Notes under the pieces: model-generated
The model's input: only the letters and a program-made list of their open reading frames with translations
What the model was told of the DNA's origin: nothing
The model's database searches: none
Shown: positions 18,646 through 27,271 of the stretch, one piece after another
How positions within the stretch are numbered: the stretch's first letter is position 1
Layout of the letters: each line of letters starts with the position of its first letter
From: Paenibacillus sp. FSL K6-3182
GTDB taxonomy: Bacteria > Bacillota > Bacilli > Paenibacillales > Paenibacillaceae
Reading direction: 5' to 3'
Assembly: GCF_037976325.1 (NCBI RefSeq)
Contig: NZ_CP150265.1
Span: 5,407,001 to 5,471,000 of the forward strand
Length of the DNA stretch: 64,000 nt
Program-made: the position numbers and the translations under genes

Positions 18646-20739
18646 TCACGCTCTTGCCCTGATTTCTGAATAGATTGAAAGTATGAAAGTGGTCATCTGC
18701 TGCAGTAAGCTAAAACACAGGATGCATAGAAAAACAATAAAAACCATGACTACAACGGTGAGGAATAAAGTCAGTAGTGTTTTGAAAATAGAGTATTGGT
18801 GAATGGTCATCATACCCACGAACAACAACCACAAAAACCAGCAAATAGCTGCAGACTCAATCAAATAATAAAAAGGGGCTTCTTCATGCGTAATCATATT
18901 ACTGAATACGACTTGCGGCAGGTACAAAATAATGAACGGCAGCAGCGAATAACCAACAGCCGTAATAATCTCAAGAAACTTTCCTTCACCGTCCATTAAT
19001 GTTGTCAGTGACCAGTTAGCCACACAAAACAAAATAAATGGCAGCACAATATAGATGAGCTCATCCACGCTGTTAAGTGTACTTAGCTTATTGAAATTAA
19101 CAACAAAGCCCGAGTATTGCCGCTTCAAAATCATCGTCACGACAAGTAACAACAGAATAATCAGCGCAATTTTCACTCGACCCTTCTGTTCATACTTCAT
19201 CTCCCAGAATCCGTTAAAAGGTCTCATCATTGTATAGAAAGGCGCTTTTACAATATTGGTTTCAACAAAGTAGAGCTTCGGCTTTCTTTTGACCCAATAG
19301 ATACGGATCGCAACGAAGAGCGCGGCAGCGGAGAGTAGAACCGTCATAATGGTACCGAAATGATCCCAAACATATTGCTTGCGGTATTGTTTGAAAGCTT
19401 CTGAATAATACTTCCTGTTATTTCCGTTTTTGAAATAATTCATGGCCATCTTGTTCTCGTTTTTCTTGAGAAACGCTTTGCCCATACTAATATAAGCGAT
19501 ATCGAAATTAGCGTTTAACTGAAGCACCTTATTCCATGAATCAGCAGCTTCATCCACCTTGCCCGCATAATGGGCTTTTACAGCTTGCCGGATTAGTTTG
19601 CCATAGCGAGTCGGCGCAAAAATCGTCATCCGGTTCATCTCATTATCCAGAACTGCTATTCGCTCTCCGAGCATTGAAAGGGCAACCGGTTTTTGAAAGT
19701 TATTAGCCTGTGTGCCTATTCCCCCAAATTGATAGAGCAGGTTGCCATCGCGGTCATAGGTAAAGATGCGGTTGCGAGTGGAGTCTAAGCCGCTATACAT
19801 GCCGCTTTCATCGGATACTACATCAATGAATCTAGAGCTTCCTCTATTTTTTTGGTCACTCACTACACTCTTTGTGGTGTCAAGACGAATAACCGAAATG
19901 TCTCCCATCGGAGGGAAATAGCCTTCACGGCGCAATATGTCCTCCCCACTTGGATTAAACCTCTTAATTGGTGTATTGGAATTAGCCTCCGAAGATACGG
20001 CATAGATTAGGCCACGATCATCGACATCCAAATTACTGAATTCAATTGGCAGGAATAACTCCATTTTCCCTACTTGCTCCTTGGTCGATAAACGTTTCCA
20101 TAGCAAGTCGGTTGGATTAAATCTCACCTTGTTCGTGCCGATATAACCTTTAAAACCACCTGAAGCGTCAAGCTCCATAATTCCCTCAAAGGCACCTTGC
20201 GCAATCACGTAAATCCGATCAAACTTATCAACGAACAGCTTGAAGGGGAAATATTGAAACCCTTCCGGAATTATGCTGGACTCAGGAGCTCCGAACAATT
20301 GAATGAGAGTTCCATCATTGCTGAGCTTAACGATCCGATTGTTGTACGTATCCGCAACGTAAATATTTTGTGAAGCATCGACAAATACGCCATAAGGCTT
20401 GTTGAAGGTTTCCTTCTTGCCGTTATTGTCAAAACCGTCTATCGTACGAATAAGTTTGCCATTCTCATCTAAGCTGACGATACGATTATTACCTGTGTCT
20501 GCGATATAAATCCGATGATCCTTGGCAACAAATAAATCCTGCGGAACATTAAAATGGCCGATACCAAGCTCCGATCCATCCACATGCTTCTCGGCCAGAT
20601 AAGGATACGGCGCAGGCTCCGCCTCTTCCCAGTAGGAATAGTTGTATCCGTGATCAGGCAGAGCATAAGCCGGAACAGCGAAGCCGGTAATGAAGCACAT
20701 AAGGATAAGAAATGATGCAATGCCCCTTATGGACGCCAA
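18646..20739 (-). CDS. NHL-propeller / Yip1-like integral membrane protein
   Basis: A 697-residue fusion. It has a signal peptide (about 7-27), then NHL-type beta-propeller repeats (about 55-390, with IYIADTGNNRIV and IYVADTYNNRIV repeats). A short TPR-like helical stretch follows (about 390-450, KVDEAADSWNKVLQLN). About six membrane helices at 465-690 resemble the Yip1 fold. The start is TTG 20739 with AAAGGGGG 7 bases upstream. It sits between permeases and the DUF5696-like gene, so it is likely a transport or sensing accessory. The propeller should face outside. Function is not established. Confidence 0.78.
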   Translation of the reverse strand: MASIRGIASFLILMCFITGFAVPAYALPDHGYNYSYWEEAEPAPYPYLAEKHVDGSELGIGHFNVPQDLFVAKDHRIYIADTGNNRIVSLDENGKLIRTIDGFDNNGKKETFNKPYGVFVDASQNIYVADTYNNRIVKLSNDGTLIQLFGAPESSIIPEGFQYFPFKLFVDKFDRIYVIAQGAFEGIMELDASGGFKGYIGTNKVRFNPTDLLWKRLSTKEQVGKMELFLPIEFSNLDVDDRGLIYAVSSEANSNTPIKRFNPSGEDILRREGYFPPMGDISVIRLDTTKSVVSDQKNRGSSRFIDVVSDESGMYSGLDSTRNRIFTYDRDGNLLYQFGGIGTQANNFQKPVALSMLGERIAVLDNEMNRMTIFAPTRYGKLIRQAVKAHYAGKVDEAADSWNKVLQLNANFDIAYISMGKAFLKKNENKMAMNYFKNGNNRKYYSEAFKQYRKQYVWDHFGTIMTVLLSAAALFVAIRIYWVKRKPKLYFVETNIVKAPFYTMMRPFNGFWEMKYEQKGRVKIALIILLLLVVTMILKRQYSGFVVNFNKLSTLNSVDELIYIVLPFILFCVANWSLTTLMDGEGKFLEIITAVGYSLLPFIILYLPQVVFSNMITHEEAPFYYLIESAAICWFLWLLFVGMMTIHQYSIFKTLLTLFLTVVVMVFIVFLCILCFSLLQQMTTFILSIYSEIRARA

Positions 20740-20759
20740 TTGCGTTCCCCCTTTCTCTT

Positions 20760-21641
20760 TTATTCTTTCAGGCCTGATGTCGACATTGTCTGAATCACGC
20801 TGCTTTGCGTCACGATAAAGATCGTGACCGGCACAAGCATCATAATAAGCGCAGCGGCAGCCATCGGTCCTGAACGAGCAAATCCTCCGGACAAAATTTG
20901 GCTAAAGGCATAATCCATCGTTTTTAACTGTTCACTAAACACATAGGAAGCGCCCTGGCCTCCGCTGCCTGTTCCCCATAAGCCTTTAAAGGAGAAAATA
21001 ATAAGCGTTAGCCACGCTGGCTTAACCATTGGCATGACTATGGTCCAAAAGATCCGGTACTCGCTCGCACCATCAATTTTCGCGGCTTCGATTATAGCAT
21101 CAGGGATTTGCTCCATAAATTGCTTCATTAGAAACAAACCCAGCGAAGTTGCTAGTGCCGGGAAAATCAGTGCCCAATAAGAGTCAAGCAAACCCAGCCA
21201 CGTAATCGTTAAATAGTTGGGAATGGAAGTTACCTGTGAAGCAAACATCAGCGATAGAATAACAATCCCGAATAGGATATTGCCGCCTGGAAGCTTCAGC
21301 TTCGCTAACGGATACGCTGCCATGGAAGCTAAAATGACGTGCCCGACCGTACCGGTTAATGCAACAAAGACCGTATTAAACACATAACGAGAAAGCGGTA
21401 CCCATGAATCAGAAAAAATAAGTAACAAATCATAAAAGTTATCTACTGTTGGAGAGCGTACAATAAATGTGGGAGGAAACAGGAACATCTCATCCAAAGG
21501 CTTTAACGCAGTGCTAATCATGAAAACGAAAGGCACTGCCATGAATGCTCCTGCTCCTAGCAATATTAGAAATAGAGCTATATCAACAGGAAGGGAACGA
21601 TTGAGTTTCTTCTCTCGACGCAGACGAAAGCTTATATTCAT
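20760..21641 (-). CDS. Sugar ABC transporter permease (MalG-like, COG0395 type)
   Basis: A 293-residue permease with six predicted helices and the loop IIEAAKIDGASEYRIFWTIVMP. The C-terminus QSSVIQTMSTSGLKE is typical of this group. Its start is 5 bases from the stop of the preceding permease gene and its stop is 20 bases before the NHL protein. It forms a pair with the 21647-22621 product. Confidence 0.93.
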   Translation of the reverse strand: MNISFRLRREKKLNRSLPVDIALFLILLGAGAFMAVPFVFMISTALKPLDEMFLFPPTFIVRSPTVDNFYDLLLIFSDSWVPLSRYVFNTVFVALTGTVGHVILASMAAYPLAKLKLPGGNILFGIVILSLMFASQVTSIPNYLTITWLGLLDSYWALIFPALATSLGLFLMKQFMEQIPDAIIEAAKIDGASEYRIFWTIVMPMVKPAWLTLIIFSFKGLWGTGSGGQGASYVFSEQLKTMDYAFSQILSGGFARSGPMAAAALIMMLVPVTIFIVTQSSVIQTMSTSGLKE

Positions 21642-21646
21642 GCTCT

Positions 21647-22621
21647 CTAGTCACCCACCTTCCGAAGCAATTTCTGCACGACCAAGTTTGAGCCTAGCAT
21701 AATCGCGAATAATACGGTTGCAATCGCACTAGCATAGCCCATCTCGAAACGTATCGTCCCGAAATCATTCAGATGCGTTACTATTGTATGTCCCGCATAC
21801 TGCGGGCTTGGGAAGCCGACTAGGCTTGTTGCCACATCTGCGACCGCGAACGAAGATGTAATCTGCATAACCGCGCCAAACATCAGCATCGGACGCAGTG
21901 AAGGCAATGTAATAAACCACAGCTCCTGCCAGCGATTTCTTATGCCATCGATCGCACCAGCTTCAATTAGCGTCATATCCATTCCTTGTAATCCAGCGAT
22001 AAAAGCCAGAAAGGCTGTACCGAGGCTTAACCAGAGCTGAACCAGCATAATAATCGCCAGCATGTATTTGGGATCCTGCAGCCATTGAATCGGTTCAAGA
22101 ATAAATCCCCATTTCATCAGGAATGCGTTGATATAGCCGAAAGAATCGCCAGAGAAGGCAACTTGCCATATCAAATATACATTTCCTGAAATCGAAGGCG
22201 CATAAAATAGAAGCGTAATAACAGACCTTATCTTAGGTGAAAGCTCGTTGATGAGCCATGCAAGAAAGAAGCAAACGATATAGCTGAGCGGACCGGTTAT
22301 CGCCGCGAACAGTAGCGTATTTTTCAACGCAATTAAAAACACTTCATCCTTGACGAACAAGTTGGCATAATTTTCCCAACCCACCCACCCTGGCGCTTCA
22401 AGTACATTAAAATCCGTGAAGCTAAGTCCGAATGCCATAAGGACTGGGAAGGCGGTGAAGATAAAGAAGAGTATGAAATATGGAGCAAGGAGTACATAGC
22501 CATGCCGTTTCACACTAATCTCGCCCCGAAGATGAGCAAGCCTCTTCTGCCTCTCGCTAGGCTGCCTCTTCAATCTGCTTGGACCCTGCAATTCAACGCT
22601 TGCTTGATTTGGGCCTGACAT
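21647..22621 (-). CDS. Sugar ABC transporter permease (MalF/UgpA-like, COG1175 type)
   Basis: A 324-residue permease with a basic cytosolic N-terminus of about 40 residues. The first helix contains YVLLAPYFILFFIFTAFPVL, and the docking loop reads MTLIEAGAIDGIRNRWQELWFI. AGAGGGGGCGG precedes the ATG. The gene follows the giant binding-protein gene by 18 bases, which makes that protein its probable partner. Confidence 0.93.
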   Translation of the reverse strand: MSGPNQASVELQGPSRLKRQPSERQKRLAHLRGEISVKRHGYVLLAPYFILFFIFTAFPVLMAFGLSFTDFNVLEAPGWVGWENYANLFVKDEVFLIALKNTLLFAAITGPLSYIVCFFLAWLINELSPKIRSVITLLFYAPSISGNVYLIWQVAFSGDSFGYINAFLMKWGFILEPIQWLQDPKYMLAIIMLVQLWLSLGTAFLAFIAGLQGMDMTLIEAGAIDGIRNRWQELWFITLPSLRPMLMFGAVMQITSSFAVADVATSLVGFPSPQYAGHTIVTHLNDFGTIRFEMGYASAIATVLFAIMLGSNLVVQKLLRKVGD

Positions 22622-22639
22622 AACAACCGCCCCCTCTCT

Positions 22640-25582
22640 CTAGTTTGGCAAGCCGAACTCTTTTCGTTTTTTCACAATTTCCTCATTAATAAATTTCGTA
22701 TAATGGTCTATCGCTTCACGTGGATCCTCGTTAGAGATAACGACGCTGCGGAACGCATTGTCAAGATGACGGCCAGTGAAATATCCGCCAGCAACCTCTG
22801 GCAATCCCTTTGCCCATTTCCACTGCTCCATTAATACGTTGTAATCCTTCACCTGCCAAGGAATCCGAGCCACCGCTTCCAGATTAGCTGTGGAAGTTCT
22901 TCCAGCCGGCCCGAAAATGGCTTCAATTTCAAGACTGTACTTCGCCTGCACGTCCGTGCTGGTCCACCAGTCTAGGAAGGACCATGCTTCCTCCTTATGC
23001 TTACTATCCTTCAGCATAATAGCAGCTGTTCCAGTTGCAGGCACTTCTCGGTGAATACTGCCGTCAGCCTGCTCAAGTCCTGGAACAAGAGTGAAATTCC
23101 ATAGTCCTTTCAGCTCCGGTGCAACGACGTTGATGAGATTGAATCTCGTATAGTCAGCAATCGCGATTGGCATCTCTCCACTGCGGAAACGGTTGACGAA
23201 GTCGGTCGTTAACGGCAGCTTATAGGTCGTATATAATTCCGTCCAATCGATAAATGATTTTACGGACACCTCAGTATCTAGTGCGCTGGCTTTATCACCT
23301 TTGCGATAAATTTCCCCGCCGTTTTGGAACAGCATCGTACCAAAGGTAAAGTTAACCGGCAATGTAGCGTTATCTTGTACGTTCGCCCCCGTTTTCACCA
23401 AAACCTGAATAGGGAAGCCGAATAACAGGTTTTGCTTCTGCAGCTCAGGAATAATCTCAAAGACATCCTCCCATGTTTGCGGAATTTCCAGATTCATTTC
23501 CTCAAGAATATCCTTCCGATAAAATAAAACCGGAAATTGCTGCTCAATAGGCAGTGCGAATGTACCCTTATTAAATTCATAAGGAACTAATGCGCTCTCA
23601 TGGAAGCGCTGCTTCACCTTGTCGAACCCAGGATATTTGGATAAATCCTCCACTGCATTCCGTAAGGCATAATTGACTGGCTTATCTTCCGGCAGAGCGA
23701 AGGAAACATCAGGACCGCGTCCTGCCAGCATGGCTTGCATGAGCACGCCTTCACTGACCACTTTTATGTCGACGGCAACTCCGGTTTCAGGAGTAAATGA
23801 CTCATCAATAAGCCGCTTTGCAATTTTTGCTTGATCAATACCCTGCGTCATCCACACCGTAATTTTTTTACTGCCTTTCTCCGTCGAACCGAGCACATTG
23901 TAGTCGGTGAAAAAAGAGAGCATGAAAGTGCCCACTTGATGCTTCATTCTTTTGAAAAACTTCGCTTTGACAGCAGGCATTTTCTTATCAGGAGAGGCAA
24001 TGACAAGATAATCAATCGATAAAGGCATATAATTGATGGAATAAATCCAATCTCCTAATGAACTTGTATTGGATTTGAACGTCTCTAACCGGCGTGCTAT
24101 TGTCTCTGGAGCATCTACCATGTCTTGCAGCTGAAAAATGAGCCGATTCAATGAAGCTGTGCGATCACTGCTGCCACCAGATATTTTCTCTACACGCTCA
24201 ACTATAGATTTCAACACTTCAATTTGTTTGGTGAAGACTTCAATCATCTCTGGAATTTTTTTATCAAGCTGATAATCCCGATATTCATCCGGTACCGCGC
24301 CCGTCACCATAATAATGCGCCGGAAAATATAATTTAGATCCAGCACGCTGGACTCCACTGTTCGCAGCAGCAATGCCATTTCTCCGAGTGTCACTTCAAG
24401 CTTAATCTCATGCTTGCCTTTCGTTAAATAAAATTGGTACGGACTCTTCCCGTCTCCAAGCTCATTCATTTCCCAGTTCGTTGAGAAACCAAAGGCAATG
24501 CCATCAGCCTCCTGAAACGGCAGCTTGCCGTCAATATACATTTTGCGATAAGAAATCATACCTCGTTGAAAGCTTTGTTTATATTTAATGCCGATATGAT
24601 AAAGTCCATCTTCCGGCACTTCTATATCCCAAGTCATCCACTGACCGGATTCCGCCCAGTTGAAGCCGCCGATCGTATTGAGTCGGATTTGAGACATATG
24701 ATAAGGCTCGGTAGAAGGGCTACTGCGATCCATCATCGGATAAAGTACTTGACTTGACTTCAGATCCGCTAATTCCCCTTGAACCTTGATCATGACATCA
24801 GAAGCATCTTTATAACCATTCGACTCATATTCAGCGGCAACCGCTTCGTAATCCTTCGCTTGTTCAACTTGGTTCAGCTTGATAGAACGAATAAGCATCT
24901 TTTCCTTAGCGGAAACTAAAGTGATGCTGTGCTTCCCTTGTGTAAAGTAATATAAATAGGGTTCATTGTGGCGACCATCCGCACTTCGTGCGTACGTCTC
25001 CTGCCACATCGGCAGCTCTACCTGCTGGACATGGGTGTCATTCCCGCGCTTATCACGTGCAATTTCCGCTTTGCTCGTCCACACTCTTCCGAACACTAAG
25101 TTTCTGCTCTCAGCAAACGGCGCTTCTCCATCAAGCAGCAGCTCGCGGTCAATATCCGCACCCTTACCCTCCATTGGGTAAAAAAGTATTGCAATATTAT
25201 ATAAGCCTTCATTCGTTACATCGAACTCCCATGAGATACTTCCCGTTTCATCCGATTCAACCGCATTGCCCGCCAATCCAGCCATGTCGTTAACGACGTT
25301 AGCCTTCATGTCTACCACTTTAGAGAAGGTATCTCCTGGGATGATAATCTCTTGCCCTGGCCTAGGCGCATTCTGATGCTTCACCAAATATTGGTCGTAT
25401 CCGTTCTCACTCTTACTACCGAGCATCTGCTCCGAGATAGCTTCAGAAGTATCAGCAGCATTTGAGGCTGCCTTTACCGTGGATATCCCCTTTGATTGAA
25501 AGCTCTGGGGCAGGATACACACAGCAGATAGCGTCACTAAAAGTACTACCTTGACTATTCCATATTTATTGACGCTTTCCAT
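22640..25582 (-). CDS. Giant solute-binding protein with carbohydrate-binding N-terminal half
   Basis: 980 residues, about twice a normal binding protein. A signal peptide (about 8-40, no clear lipobox) is followed by two related beta-rich modules (about 55-240 and 240-420). They share features such as SISWEFDVTNEGLYNIAI and WMTWDIEVPEDGLYHIGI, like CBM-type domains. A helical linker (about 425-555) leads to a family-1 solute-binding domain (about 570-980; LAGRGPDVSFALPEDKP, IPQTWEDVFEIIPELQ, WSFLDWWTS). It may capture polymer as well as oligosaccharide at the surface. GGGGG lies before the ATG. It precedes the two permease genes directly. Confidence 0.85.
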   Translation of the reverse strand: MESVNKYGIVKVVLLVTLSAVCILPQSFQSKGISTVKAASNAADTSEAISEQMLGSKSENGYDQYLVKHQNAPRPGQEIIIPGDTFSKVVDMKANVVNDMAGLAGNAVESDETGSISWEFDVTNEGLYNIAILFYPMEGKGADIDRELLLDGEAPFAESRNLVFGRVWTSKAEIARDKRGNDTHVQQVELPMWQETYARSADGRHNEPYLYYFTQGKHSITLVSAKEKMLIRSIKLNQVEQAKDYEAVAAEYESNGYKDASDVMIKVQGELADLKSSQVLYPMMDRSSPSTEPYHMSQIRLNTIGGFNWAESGQWMTWDIEVPEDGLYHIGIKYKQSFQRGMISYRKMYIDGKLPFQEADGIAFGFSTNWEMNELGDGKSPYQFYLTKGKHEIKLEVTLGEMALLLRTVESSVLDLNYIFRRIIMVTGAVPDEYRDYQLDKKIPEMIEVFTKQIEVLKSIVERVEKISGGSSDRTASLNRLIFQLQDMVDAPETIARRLETFKSNTSSLGDWIYSINYMPLSIDYLVIASPDKKMPAVKAKFFKRMKHQVGTFMLSFFTDYNVLGSTEKGSKKITVWMTQGIDQAKIAKRLIDESFTPETGVAVDIKVVSEGVLMQAMLAGRGPDVSFALPEDKPVNYALRNAVEDLSKYPGFDKVKQRFHESALVPYEFNKGTFALPIEQQFPVLFYRKDILEEMNLEIPQTWEDVFEIIPELQKQNLLFGFPIQVLVKTGANVQDNATLPVNFTFGTMLFQNGGEIYRKGDKASALDTEVSVKSFIDWTELYTTYKLPLTTDFVNRFRSGEMPIAIADYTRFNLINVVAPELKGLWNFTLVPGLEQADGSIHREVPATGTAAIMLKDSKHKEEAWSFLDWWTSTDVQAKYSLEIEAIFGPAGRTSTANLEAVARIPWQVKDYNVLMEQWKWAKGLPEVAGGYFTGRHLDNAFRSVVISNEDPREAIDHYTKFINEEIVKKRKEFGLPN

Positions 25583-25610
25583 ATGGAATCCCCCTTCCCG
25601 CTTATGAGCA

Positions 25611-25641
25611 GCACCCCAACCATAGAAAAGAATTGGGGTGC
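25611..25641 (-). terminator. Intercistronic hairpin between two binding-protein genes
   Basis: GCACCCCAA (25611-25619) pairs perfectly with TTGGGGTGC (25633-25641). On the minus strand no U-run follows, so it is more likely an mRNA 3'-end stabiliser or processing barrier behind the 25667-26980 gene than a full terminator. Confidence 0.5.
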
Positions 25642-25666
25642 GCGCAGCGTTTTATACAACCAAACC

Positions 25667-26980
25667 TTATTTCTTCACAGTCACATCAATTGCAGCCTGA
25701 GCAAGCGGTTTAATTCTCGCAAGCTCACTTGCAGGTGTCGCTTTTCCAGTCATGATATTATTAATCGCTTCATTGAAATAGCCCTGAAAGCCATCATAGG
25801 CAAAGAACTGCATCACCGTTCCGTTACCAAGCATTTTACGCAGCGTATTGAGGCCCTCTTCACTTCTAAAGTTAGCTTCTTCTCCACGAATTACGCCATC
25901 ATAGCCTTTTTCAGGGTTTCTCTCATAAAGCTCCTGCCAAACTGTCATAACTGCTTTTGGGTTTTCTACATCCGCCATCAGATGCCACATGTTTACAGTT
26001 ATTGGAACAACATATTCGGTTGCTTTAGGACCCTTAGGAAAGAATACATAACCCCAGTCATCAGCCAAGCTGCCATTGAAATCTGCTGAAACCCAACGAG
26101 CTCCAGGATAGAATAGCGCTTTACCTTCCACAAAAGATCCGCCCACAACTTTATGAACATTGTATAAATCGGAGACAAACTGAATAGCTTCTAATGCTTC
26201 CGGTTCCTCGAATGTAATTTGGTCATCTTTCGTTACAGATCCGTTATTAGAGTAAATGAAAGGAAGCGTTAGGCTCGAAGCTGTATCATAAGGAGTTACG
26301 CCGAATACGCCATCCTTCGTAGCAGCTTTGGTCATCGCTAGAAACTTATCCCAAGTCCATTCGCCCTTTTCCTGCAATTCATAAGGATCTTCTAAACCGA
26401 ATTTCTGAATTAACGTTTTGTTATAGTAGAATCCATTGCCGTTATTGTCCTTGTCGGTGAAGCTGTACTGCTTCCCGCCGTAGCTGCCATTCTTCAACAT
26501 AACTTGATTCCAGTTAGGGTCTTTCATATCCACTAGGTCGTCAATATTGCGAAGATACCCCTCTTTAACCATCTTCGGAATAGCCCATTCCGTCGGAATC
26601 ATAATAATGTCGGCAAAAGGCTGCCCTGCTACGGAAGTTGTTACTATTCTTGATTGAATCTCAGCGAAAGGTACGGTTACATACTCAATTTTCACATTGT
26701 ATTTTTCCTCTGCTTTACGCTGCATTTCCTTCTCTTCCTCATTCAAATAGTTTTCCATTCCCCACCATTGCCCGATGCGAATCGTTCCGCCTTTGAAGTC
26801 AATCTTCTCATCGACTGGCGCAGTTGAAGGTGGCGCTTCCGTTGCCGTCTCCTCGACGGTCTCCGTTGTAGGAGACGGGGTTGGCTCATCCTTAGGCGCA
26901 TTAGATCCGGAATTTTGCGAGCATCCAGTAAATACAAACATTGCAAAAATCAGCATCATCGTTAATAATTTTAGCTTCAT
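25667..26980 (-). CDS. Extracellular solute-binding lipoprotein (family 1)
   Basis: A 437-residue binding protein. ATG 26980 is chosen because AAGGGGG lies 8 bases upstream. A signal peptide ends in FTGC (lipidated Cys about 20), followed by a Pro/Thr/Glu-rich linker of about 45 residues and the mature domain (IRIGQWWGMENYL, ADIIMIPTEWAIPKM, EKGEWTWDKFLAMTKAA). It is the first transporter gene after the kinase/regulator pair and has its own promoter region with a cre site. It may serve one of the two permease pairs downstream. Confidence 0.92.
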   Translation of the reverse strand: MKLKLLTMMLIFAMFVFTGCSQNSGSNAPKDEPTPSPTTETVEETATEAPPSTAPVDEKIDFKGGTIRIGQWWGMENYLNEEEKEMQRKAEEKYNVKIEYVTVPFAEIQSRIVTTSVAGQPFADIIMIPTEWAIPKMVKEGYLRNIDDLVDMKDPNWNQVMLKNGSYGGKQYSFTDKDNNGNGFYYNKTLIQKFGLEDPYELQEKGEWTWDKFLAMTKAATKDGVFGVTPYDTASSLTLPFIYSNNGSVTKDDQITFEEPEALEAIQFVSDLYNVHKVVGGSFVEGKALFYPGARWVSADFNGSLADDWGYVFFPKGPKATEYVVPITVNMWHLMADVENPKAVMTVWQELYERNPEKGYDGVIRGEEANFRSEEGLNTLRKMLGNGTVMQFFAYDGFQGYFNEAINNIMTGKATPASELARIKPLAQAAIDVTVKK

Positions 26981-27070
26981 TCTTCTTTCCCCCTTAATAT
27001 CATTTTTTGGATACATTCCTTACTAAACCCAAATGAATGATCGCCTAATGTATAAGGATTGGAGTATATT

Positions 27071-27084
27071 TGAAAGCGGTTACA
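27071..27084 (-). promoter_or_regulatory. Predicted cre (CcpA) operator
   Basis: TGTAACCGCTTTCA on the minus strand (TGAAAGCGGTTACA on plus) fits the cre consensus TGWAANCGNTNWCA at all fixed positions. It lies about 17-35 bases downstream of a TATAAT box and 91 bases before the binding-protein start, a roadblock position for carbon catabolite repression. Confidence 0.7.
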
Positions 27085-27100
27085 TTTGGTTGTAATCCTA

Positions 27101-27106
27101 ATTATA
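27101..27106 (-). promoter_or_regulatory. -10 box of the binding-protein promoter
   Basis: TATAAT on the minus strand within CTTATAATTAGG. The position 17 bases upstream (TACCTC) is a poor -35, which fits an activator-dependent promoter served by the adjacent AraC-type regulator. Confidence 0.5.
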
Positions 27107-27271
27107 AGAGATTGGTTTAAAGTGAGGTATCTGTACAAATTCATACTTTTTCTACATAAAAAACCTAAACGATAAGGTCCATCAAATCTCATAATAAATA
27201 ACGATAGATTATCTAAAAATTTTACATACTACTACACCGTGAACAGGTATACCCTCTAATAAAAGAAGCAC

